A stretch of DNA of 5,241 bases from Candidatus Yanofskybacteria bacterium RIFOXYD1_FULL_42_10 (GTDB taxonomy: Bacteria; Patescibacteriota; Minisyncoccia; 2-02-FULL-40-12; GWA2-44-9), in NCBI GenBank assembly GCA_001795975.1, contig MGLG01000018.1, positions 15,256 to 20,496 of the forward strand. The letters run 5' to 3'. The notes beneath the pieces were generated by a model, which was not told the DNA's origin, searched no databases, and was given only the letters and a program-made list of their open reading frames with translations. Position numbers and translations under genes: made by a program. Shown piece by piece: positions 1-4,187 of this stretch (its first letter is position 1; each line of letters starts with the position of its first letter).

Positions 1-45
1 AGCTTGTTAATTGTTAGCTTGTTAATTGTTAGCTTGTTAATTGTT
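1..45. repeat. AT-rich 15-bp tandem repeat, three units
   Basis: Three exact copies of AGCTTGTTAATTGTT stand head to tail, and a fourth begins at 46. The array is cut by the left window edge, so the true copy number is unknown. The reverse complement of the unit differs by one base from the 15-mer at 1481-1525, so the same family sits inverted on the other side of ftsA. A related AAGATAGCAAGATAAC-type stretch follows at 57-91. Confidence 0.9.
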
Positions 46-56
46 AGCTTGAAAAT

Positions 57-91
57 TTAAAACAAGATAGCAAGATAACAAGATAGCAAAC
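57..91. repeat. dispersed AACAAGATAGCAA-type repeat
   Basis: This stretch holds overlapping copies of CAAGATAGCAA and CAAGATAACA. The 17-mer TTAAAACAAGATAGCAA at 57-73 recurs exactly, in inverted orientation, at 2015-2031 upstream of ybeY. It belongs with the AT-rich repeats that fill the gaps around ftsA and ybeY. No coding function is visible. Confidence 0.7.
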
Positions 92-126
92 TCTCAATGT
101 ATTTACGCTTTGTCTTATCATAAATT

Positions 127-183
127 AAAAAAGCCCGCAAGCAATTATACAATATCTGTGGATAACTCTGTGTATAAGCCGGG
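127..183 (-). terminator. possible weak terminator after ftsA
   Basis: Read on the minus strand after the ftsA stop, CCCG, GC and TTATAC can pair with GTATAA, GC and CGGG across small bulges (arms 172-183 and 134-150). A run of six T (127-132) follows. The stem is interrupted and its loop is long and contains most of a DnaA-box pair, so it is much less convincing than the terminator at 2085-2114. Confidence 0.3.
157..177 (-). promoter_or_regulatory. two tandem consensus DnaA boxes
   Basis: On the minus strand TTATACACA (177-169) and TTATCCACA (165-157) lie in the same orientation, 12 bp apart start to start. Both match the DnaA box TTATNCACA exactly. They sit just beyond the ftsA stop and next to an AT-rich repeat tract (1-110), an arrangement that resembles part of a replication origin or a DnaA-binding regulatory site. 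The match is direct; any function is inference, since dnaA, dnaN or rpmH are not in the window. Confidence 0.5.
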
Positions 184-195
184 GGAAACCTCTGC

Positions 196-1434
196 CTACG
201 GCAAGAAGTTCTTGAGCCAATCCATGGTTTTTCTTAAAAATCCTTCCTTCAAAAACTGGGGATCTTGCGGTTTTGCGGAACCAAATTCCCTGTCCAACCC
301 CCACGAAATCAATCCTGCCACGACAGAAAAAGAAGGGTCGCTGATATTGTCGGTAACGCCCTTAAAATTAACCGGTTTGGCTATCTTGACGGGCAATCGC
401 AATCTTTCTTTAACCAAACTTACCAAGCCCGGCAAATTGGCTCCTCCTCCGCTAAGCACTACGCCGGCCGGCAACATGCCGTTCTTGGAAACCTTTTTTA
501 ATTCATCGCCGACCATGTCCAATATTTCATGGATTCGCGCGTCAATAACTCTGATAAGCTGTTTTTTGGGAAGCACAAAATTCTCTTCTCCTATCAGTTC
601 CGACAAATCCAAAATTTCTCTTTTCCGCAAATCCTCGCCTTCGGAAGTGGAACCGTGTTCCAGCTTGATCCTTTCGGCAATATCCAACGAAGTTCGCAGG
701 GCAACGGCCAAATCATTAGTGATGTGTTTTGAACCAATCGGCAAAACGGCGCTGTGAAGCAAATCCGCTTCTTCAAAAACAGTCAGATTGGAAGTGCCGC
801 CGCCAAAATCAATATTAAGCACCCCGTATTCTTTTTGGCTTTTTTCCAAAACTGAAAGAGCGGCCGCCAAAGGAGAATAAACCAATTCCGCCACTTCAAC
901 CCCGTTTTCGTTTATGCATTTGGTAATATTTCTCAAATAGGGAGACAGGCCGTCTATGATAAAAACTTCCACTTCCAGCCTTACTCCTTTCATTCCGAGC
1001 GGATTCTTCACGCATTCGGTGCCGTCAACGATATAGTTGCGGGGAATAACATGGAGTATTTCTCTGTTTGCCGGCATGCTAATCACCGAGGCCGCCTGAA
1101 TAACCCTGTCAATATCGTTTTGGGATATTTCTTGGTCCGCCCGAGAAACGGCAATAACACCCCGGGAAACTTGAGTTCTTACATGAAGACCGCTCACGGA
1201 CAAATAGGCCTTTTTGATTTTGACTCCCGCCATTGCTTCCGCCCTTTGAATGGCGGAATGAACATCGTTGATGGTTTCTTCCATATCAACCACCATGCCC
1301 CTTCTTAAGCCGTTGGAAAACGCGCTCCCCACGCCCAAAATTTCCGGCATTAAAGTTTCGCGGTCAATGTTCGCCATCACAACCTTAACCTGGGCATTTC
1401 CTATATCAATTCCTGAAATTAAATAAGGACGCAA
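196..1434 (-). CDS. ftsA: cell division protein FtsA (actin-like ATPase)
   Basis: FtsA polymerises on the inner membrane face, tethers FtsZ and recruits later divisome proteins. The 412-residue product has normal family length. Visible parts in order are the phosphate-1 motif GIDIGNAQVKVV (8-19), the FtsA-specific 1C/SHS2 region (about 85-165), phosphate-2 NIDFGGGTSNL (207-217), the IGSKHITNDLA segment (233-243), adenosine motif VVLSGGGANLPG (325-336), and a C-terminal amphipathic tail ending KTMDWLKNFLP that fits the membrane-targeting helix. The start is TTG: an in-frame TAG lies two codons upstream, and the first internal ATG (codon 20) would delete phosphate-1. No Shine-Dalgarno sequence is visible, and tandem 8-mers abut the start. 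ybeY lies 92 bp upstream. The usual partner ftsZ is not seen, but the window ends soon after the stop. MreB or another actin-like protein is less likely, given the SHS2 insertion and tail. Confidence 0.95.
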   Translation of the reverse strand: MRPYLISGIDIGNAQVKVVMANIDRETLMPEILGVGSAFSNGLRRGMVVDMEETINDVHSAIQRAEAMAGVKIKKAYLSVSGLHVRTQVSRGVIAVSRADQEISQNDIDRVIQAASVISMPANREILHVIPRNYIVDGTECVKNPLGMKGVRLEVEVFIIDGLSPYLRNITKCINENGVEVAELVYSPLAAALSVLEKSQKEYGVLNIDFGGGTSNLTVFEEADLLHSAVLPIGSKHITNDLAVALRTSLDIAERIKLEHGSTSEGEDLRKREILDLSELIGEENFVLPKKQLIRVIDARIHEILDMVGDELKKVSKNGMLPAGVVLSGGGANLPGLVSLVKERLRLPVKIAKPVNFKGVTDNISDPSFSVVAGLISWGLDREFGSAKPQDPQFLKEGFLRKTMDWLKNFLP

Positions 1435-1436
1435 GG

Positions 1437-1468
1437 GCTATATTGCTATATTGCTATATTGCTATATT
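1437..1468. repeat. 8-bp tandem repeat GCTATATT, four units
   Basis: Four perfect GCTATATT units end three bases upstream of the ftsA TTG codon, occupying the place of its 5' leader. The unit is not a multiple of three and is short, so copy number could change by replication slippage and alter the leader or promoter spacing. That consequence is inferred. Confidence 0.9.
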
Positions 1469-1480
1469 GTTTAAAATGAA

Positions 1481-1525
1481 ATTAACAAGATAACAATTAA
1501 CAAGATAACAATTAACAAGATAACA
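1481..1525. repeat. AT-rich 15-bp tandem repeat, three units
   Basis: Three exact copies of ATTAACAAGATAACA end one base before the ybeY stop codon. A circular permutation of the unit (AACAATTAACAAGAT) is the inverse of the 1-45 repeat with one base changed. Together with the 8-mers at 1437-1468 these repeats make up nearly the whole ybeY-ftsA gap. Confidence 0.9.
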
Positions 1526-1526
1526 A

Positions 1527-1970
1527 TTATTTTATCTTTCTTAATATTTTCCTCTCCAAATCAAGCATTGCTTGCGCGTCTTTTGCCGTCGTTTCATGGT
1601 CATACCCAAGTAAGTGCAAAAAACCGTGGACAGTCAACCACGCCAATTTATTCTCAACGCTTATATTTTCCCCATCCGCTTCCTTTTTGGCAACAGGCAA
1701 GCAGATAAAAATATCTCCCAACGGAAGTATACCATATTTTTTTAAAACATCAGTTGATAAAGGAAAAGACAAGACATTGGTGGCGGTGTTTTTATTCCGG
1801 TATTTTTTGTTCAAGTTTTTTATCTTGGTTTCCCCCGTCAAATTCACGCTGATTTCTACTTTTGAACCGCCGAGTTTCAGCGTCTTGGCGGCTGATTCCA
1901 AAATCTTAACAAAAAAAGCCCCGCCCGGCGCTTGTTCAGAAGTAGAATTTTTAAAAACTAAGTCAATCAT
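1527..1970 (-). CDS. ybeY: YbeY endoribonuclease (16S rRNA maturation)
   Basis: YbeY is a single-strand metal-dependent RNase that acts in 16S rRNA 3'-end maturation and ribosome quality control. The 147-residue product has the usual length for the family. The signature HGFLHLLGYDH lies at 115-125, and H115, H119 and H125 are the three zinc ligands. The upstream NxxYRNKNTATNVLSFP block (54-70) is the conserved UPF0054 segment with the substrate-groove arginine, and LGDIFIC (84-90) is the following conserved strand. The ATG start at 1970 is the one that gives a full-length protein. No Shine-Dalgarno sequence precedes it, but a 7-bp inverted repeat (AATTTAG/CTAAATT, 1977-2001) lies directly upstream. 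It follows the structured RNA gene and precedes ftsA; no own promoter was found. Confidence 0.96.
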   Translation of the reverse strand: MIDLVFKNSTSEQAPGGAFFVKILESAAKTLKLGGSKVEISVNLTGETKIKNLNKKYRNKNTATNVLSFPLSTDVLKKYGILPLGDIFICLPVAKKEADGENISVENKLAWLTVHGFLHLLGYDHETTAKDAQAMLDLERKILRKIK

Positions 1971-2014
1971 ATTATAAATTTAGCATAGAAGATACTAAAT
2001 TGCCATCTTGCTGT

Positions 2015-2072
2015 TTGCTATCTTGTTTTAATGTTAATGATATAACAAGCTACCAAGATAACAATTAACAAT
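2015..2072. repeat. third block of the AT-rich dispersed repeat
   Basis: TTGCTATCTTGTTTTAA (2015-2031) is the exact inverse of 57-73, and AAGATAACAATTAACAA (2055-2071) matches the 15-mer family of 1481-1525. The block lies between the terminator at 2085-2114 and ybeY. The shared sequence shows these three gaps were filled by one repeat family. Confidence 0.7.
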
Positions 2073-2084
2073 AAGTTAGTTTTT

Positions 2085-2114
2085 AAAACGAAAACCCCCA
2101 CACGGATGTGGAGG
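2085..2114 (-). terminator. intrinsic terminator of the structured RNA
   Basis: Minus-strand CCTCCACA and TGTGGGGG form an 8-bp stem closed by the stable UNCG-type loop TCCG, followed at once by TTTTCGTTTT. One pair is a G-U wobble that exists only in the minus-strand RNA (C-A on the plus strand), which fixes the direction. It lies about 500 bases downstream of the promoter at 2597-2624, and ybeY starts 115 bases further on. Confidence 0.88.
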
Positions 2115-2470
2115 TGATAGCTTGGGGAAGGATATCAAGCCTTGATTATGGGGGGGGTTTTCTGTCTCCGATGGTTACTAATCATCGGAGACATACAGAA
2201 AACCCTGGAATAGTTCCAAGATGGATTAACTAGCGGCCTCGCAACCGGCGCGCCAGCTGCCATCCTTCTGCATTTTTTGGCTGGAACTATTCCTCAAACT
2301 GCCGTCCGGTTTGATTAGACCCGACGGGTTAACTTTTTTTGAAACCTTGGAACTACGGAGGAGGGCGGTCTCTTCACCCCCCTCCGCTCATAATTGTCAC
2401 ACTCCCACCACACGACAGGAACCTGCCTGTCGAGGACCCCTCGCGAGCTCGCAAGGCAAGGTGAGATATG

Positions 2471-2548
2471 TCAAGGGCTCCTCAAGTAAGAGACAAGGAG
2501 TTCCCCGTCAAAAACAACGATTTTCCCTTGTTTTTCCTTTGTTTTCAA
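2471..2548 (-). CDS. candidate 25-codon small ORF in the structured RNA
   Basis: A TTG codon lies 7 bases after a perfect GGAGG (2556-2560), and the frame stays open for 25 codons to a TGA. The peptide begins with lysine-rich MKTKEKQGK and ends IVVFDGELLVSYLRSP; I do not recognise it. GGAG of the putative ribosome site can pair with CTCC inside the ORF (2497-2500), so translation would be masked by the 5' stem. An ORF this short can arise by chance, and the hairpin at 2510-2535 already explains part of the sequence, so this is a candidate only. Confidence 0.2.
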   Translation of the reverse strand: MKTKEKQGKIVVFDGELLVSYLRSP

Positions 2549-2596
2549 TAGGCAACCTCCGTCTCAAATATGTCAAATAACTTATCCTATACTTCC

Positions 2597-2624
2597 ATTA
2601 TACTCCTCTGGTATAAATTGTCAA
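2597..2624 (-). promoter_or_regulatory. strong sigma-70 promoter for the structured RNA
   Basis: On the minus strand TTGACA (2624-2619) and TATAAT (2602-2597) are both perfect consensus hexamers separated by 16 bp. The predicted start is near 2590. It is the best promoter seen in the window and faces the structured RNA. No recognised protein start follows within 600 bases. Confidence 0.85.
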
Positions 2625-2911
2625 TACCCTGTACCATGGTCGGATTTCAAAGATATAAGCGAAAATTAACTCCATATTTCAGAATCGCAATAGTTAAACC
2701 TTGACTTTACAAGATGTACTCTTGTTTTATTCCTTTGACCTTTATCGGCAGAGTGTCAGTTGCCTAACAAAGAAACATAGCGCAGGTCGGGCCTTTTTTC
2801 TGAATCAGCAGACCGAAGAAAAAAGGCCCGACGGAGCACTCGTTAGATTATATTGTAAGTCGGAGCGCGGAAAAATAAAAAATGGGCTGAAATATGGGAC
2901 TAACCGAGCGA
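2625..2911. other. intergenic region, no gene recognised
   Basis: This stretch separates the yqeY stop from the promoter of the structured RNA. Apart from the hairpin element at 2762-2848 I see no ORF with a convincing start, no tRNA and no clear terminator for the upstream operon. A TATAAT on the minus strand (2852-2847) has only a poor -35 candidate. Confidence 0.6.
2762..2848. repeat. large inverted repeat, attC-like
   Basis: A perfect 16-bp stem (2786-2801 with 2817-2832, 15-base loop) is enclosed by GCCTAAC (2762-2768) and GTTAGAT (2842-2848). These ends fit the integron attC core boxes RYYYAAC and GTTRRRY and pair over CTAAC/GTTAG. A further AGCGC/GCACT match (2779-2783 with 2836-2840) pairs fully only on the bottom strand, through a G-T wobble. 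Against an attC reading, the stem has no extrahelical bases, the spacers are unequal (10 and 1), and no integrase or cassette ORF is present. The inverted repeat is certain; attC identity is not. Confidence 0.55.
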
Positions 2912-3403
2912 CTATTTCCCCAACTCCTCCTTCACAATTCTGCTCACCATCGTTCCATCCGCCTTGCCTTTGACTTGCGCCATTATAGCACCGATAGCGC
3001 GTCCCATATCTTTGATATTTTTCAATCCCAATTCAGCAAGTGTTTTTTTAACTATGTCGCGAATTTCATCTTCAGACATTTGCTCCGGCATATAACCCAT
3101 CAATATGGCCGATTCTTTTTCTTCTTTTTCAGCCAAGTCCTGACGGCCGCCCTTGGCAAAACTCTCCGCCGCCTCTTTTCTCTTTTTTATTTCAGACGAC
3201 AGCACTTCTGTTATTTCTTCATCGTTTAACCGGCTCCCTTCTTCAAGTTTTGTAATATCCGTTTCCGTTTTGCTTAATTTGCTTCTTTTTTCAAACTCTC
3301 TGTTCTTAATCGCTGACATAACCATACCCAAAAGCACTCGTTTTTCCGAATCCCCCGCCTTCAACGCATCCTTAACATCTTGTTGCAGTTTCTCCTTTAG
3401 CAT
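2912..3403 (-). CDS. yqeY: GatB/YqeY domain protein
   Basis: This 163-residue protein matches the free-standing YqeY family, which resembles the tRNA-binding tail of the GatB subunit of aspartyl/glutamyl-tRNA amidotransferase. Its precise role is not established; a link to tRNA or aminoacylation is inferred from the fold. Family marks are the N-terminal helix LKEKLQQDVKDALKAGD (2-18), LGMVMSAIKN (25-34), the YMPEQMSEDEI turn (104-114) and the C-terminal signature RAIGAIMAQVKGKADG (135-150) followed by VSRIVKEEL (153-161). The ATG at 3403 is chosen; a GTG seven codons upstream lies inside the repeat at 3411-3477 and would add residues not typical of the family. There is no Shine-Dalgarno sequence. 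It is the last gene of the hisS-HIT-rpsU-yqeY cluster, and placement after rpsU is common in bacteria. Confidence 0.93.
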   Translation of the reverse strand: MLKEKLQQDVKDALKAGDSEKRVLLGMVMSAIKNREFEKRSKLSKTETDITKLEEGSRLNDEEITEVLSSEIKKRKEAAESFAKGGRQDLAEKEEKESAILMGYMPEQMSEDEIRDIVKKTLAELGLKNIKDMGRAIGAIMAQVKGKADGTMVSRIVKEELGK

Positions 3404-3410
3404 AACAACC

Positions 3411-3477
3411 CGACACAAATACACGAATGGACCCGAATGACTCGAATAATTATTGGCGTCATTCGTAATTGGTGTCG
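3411..3477. repeat. imperfect inverted repeat, copy A
   Basis: The ends CGACAC and GTGTCG and the inner CGAATG/CATTCG blocks make a long imperfect palindrome that fills the rpsU-yqeY gap. It is strongly similar to copy B at 3774-3838; for example, both contain GTCATTCGTAATT followed by GTGTCGCTTAT. In RNA it would form a hairpin between the two cistrons. Confidence 0.85.
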
Positions 3478-3485
3478 CTTATATC

Positions 3486-3752
3486 TTATAAATCTATCTT
3501 CTGCTTAAGTTTTCTCTTCTCTTCTTCAAAAGTATCTTCGTCGTATTTGCCGAGCTTCTCAAGCCGTTTTCTCAATTCACTCAAATGCATACCCATAATG
3601 GCCGCGTTTTTTTCTTTGCGTTCGGTTTGTTTTTTCTTCCTGAATTGATCGTGTTTCGCTTTAATCAAAACTCCGCTTTGCTGGACAAAACGGTTAAATC
3701 TCCTCAACAAACTACCGACGCTCTCGTTTGGTTTTCTTTTTACTTCAACCAT
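3486..3752 (-). CDS. rpsU: 30S ribosomal protein bS21
   Basis: bS21 sits near the 3' end of 16S rRNA, next to the anti-Shine-Dalgarno region, and supports initiation. The 88-residue product shows the family pattern NESVGSLLRRFNRFVQQSGVL (9-29) and a basic FRKKKQTERKEKNAA stretch (37-51) matching the RKR-rich centre of bS21. An acidic-basic helical tail (about 52-88) makes it longer than the 71-residue E. coli protein. The ATG at 3752 is preceded by AAAGGAGG with 7 bases between, a textbook ribosome site; an upstream GTG (3779) would put that site inside the coding sequence and is rejected. Both flanking gaps are copies of one inverted repeat. It lies between the HIT gene and yqeY in the same orientation. 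Confidence 0.94.
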   Translation of the reverse strand: MVEVKRKPNESVGSLLRRFNRFVQQSGVLIKAKHDQFRKKKQTERKEKNAAIMGMHLSELRKRLEKLGKYDEDTFEEEKRKLKQKIDL

Positions 3753-3759
3753 AATAAAA

Positions 3760-3767
3760 CCTCCTTT
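3760..3767 (-). promoter_or_regulatory. strong Shine-Dalgarno site of rpsU
   Basis: Minus-strand AAAGGAGG ends 7 bases before the rpsU ATG and decides that start. The other visible starts (HIT, yqeY, ybeY, ftsA) have nothing comparable, so rpsU stands out. In Bacteroidota, bS21 helps hide the anti-Shine-Dalgarno sequence and a strong site on rpsU mRNA serves feedback; a similar role here is inference. Confidence 0.85.
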
Positions 3768-3773
3768 CGCACC

Positions 3774-3838
3774 CGGCACTAATACACGAATCCACTCGAA
3801 TTTACGAATATTATTCGTGTCATTCGTAATTAGTGTCG
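3774..3838. repeat. imperfect inverted repeat, copy B
   Basis: The ends CGGCACTAAT and ATTAGTGTCG with inner CGAAT/ATTCG blocks form a palindrome between the HIT stop and the rpsU ribosome site. It is a direct second copy of 3411-3477, with the same orientation and most bases shared. Dispersed palindromic units of this type resemble REP or MITE-like elements. No transposase is nearby. Confidence 0.85.
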
Positions 3839-3842
3839 CTTA

Positions 3843-4187
3843 TTATTCAACTATCTTCGGCCCCAATCTTTTGCCTCCCAGCAAATGAATGTGGAAGTGC
3901 GGAACCAGTTTCCCGCCATCTTCGCCTTCGTTAATTATCAATCTGTATCCTTTATCGCCCAATCCGTGGTCATGAGCCATCTTGTCGGCTAATAACAGCG
4001 CTCTGCCCAAAAGACCGTCTTCTTTTTTTAAATCTTCTATCTTTAAAAAATGCTTAGCCGGAATTATAAGCAAATGAACCGGAGCTTGCGGATGAATGTC
4101 TTCGATTACCCACAGGTCATCGTCTTTGTAAACAACTTCGGCCGATAATTCTCCGCTTATAATTTTGCAAAATACATCATCAATCAT
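3843..4187 (-). CDS. HIT-family (HINT-like) nucleotide hydrolase
   Basis: HIT proteins hydrolyse or transfer nucleotidyl groups; the HINT branch cleaves AMP phosphoramidates, including aminoacyl-AMP adducts. The 114-residue product has the full small-domain length. The histidine triad PHFHIHLLGG places H97, H99 and H101 in the active site, N86 and E88 in LIINEGEDGG fit the nucleotide pocket, and the N-terminal CKIISGE (7-13) and HPQAPVHLLIIPAKH (32-46) are typical of HINT/PKCI-like members. The ATG overlaps the end of hisS by 8 bases, which suggests coupled translation; no Shine-Dalgarno sequence is present. The link to an aminoacyl-tRNA synthetase gene fits a role in clearing aminoacyl-adenylates, but that is inference. 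The substrate cannot be read from sequence. Confidence 0.94.
   Translation of the reverse strand: MIDDVFCKIISGELSAEVVYKDDDLWVIEDIHPQAPVHLLIIPAKHFLKIEDLKKEDGLLGRALLLADKMAHDHGLGDKGYRLIINEGEDGGKLVPHFHIHLLGGKRLGPKIVE

Larger units (their letters stand above)
2085..2590 (-). ncRNA. unidentified large structured RNA
   Basis: No family is recognised. The segment has its own consensus promoter (2597-2624) and terminator, no long ORF, and a higher GC content than its flanks. Stem-loops in transcription order (plus coordinates): GAGAC-GGAG stem (2557-2565 with 2490-2500) enclosing an 8-bp AAAAACAA/TTGTTTTT hairpin (2510-2535); a 7-bp hairpin 2439-2456; a 7-bp hairpin 2413-2432; GGAGGG hairpin 2360-2385; CCGTC hairpin 2302-2327; a 12-bp helix 2282-2293 with 2207-2218 enclosing GATGG/CCATC (2220-2224 with 2260-2264); and a 19-bp bulged hairpin 2155-2205. 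Several pairs are G-U wobbles only on the minus strand. tmRNA, RNase P, SRP and 6S signatures were looked for and not found. The start is estimated from the promoter. It could instead be a very long leader, but the terminator argues for a separate gene. Confidence 0.65.

Noticed and set aside
110..757. 215-aa plus-strand ORF
   Set aside because: It is antisense to ftsA over most of its length, has no family motifs, and ftsA is unmistakable on the other strand. The other plus-strand ORFs are rejected on the same grounds.
1437..1525. CRISPR array
   Set aside because: The repeats are short direct tandems without spacers, and no cas gene is present.
2150..2300. RNase P RNA
   Set aside because: GAGGAATAGTTCC and GACAGAAAACCC look slightly like conserved regions I and V, but both are fully explained by local hairpins, and no P4 pairing or region II/III match exists.
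2085..2590. tmRNA (ssrA) in the structured region
   Set aside because: A TTTTTGACGGGGAA stretch faintly recalls the tmRNA 5' end, but there is no T-loop GGTTCRA near a 3' end, no acceptor pairing, no CCACCA in the right place and strand, and no tag ending in ALAA-like codons.
2786..2832. Intrinsic terminator for the yqeY operon
   Set aside because: The T runs lie inside the stem rather than after it on either strand, so it is not a standard terminator, though such a stem might still slow polymerase.
2847..2875. Second minus-strand promoter with TATAAT at 2847-2852
   Set aside because: The -10 is perfect, but the sequence 17 bp upstream (TTTTTC) is a poor -35, and it overlaps the hairpin element.
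2311..2973. Plus-strand ORFs in the gene-free region
   Set aside because: They have low-complexity or stem-derived translations, no ribosome site and no recognisable domain; they run through the hairpins of the RNA gene and the attC-like element.
3404..3424. GTG start extending yqeY by seven codons
   Set aside because: The extension lies inside the repeat copy and encodes residues not typical of the family; ATG at 3403 gives the standard N terminus.
3753..3779. GTG start extending rpsU by nine codons
   Set aside because: It would place the strong GGAGG inside the coding region; ATG at 3752 has ideal spacing.
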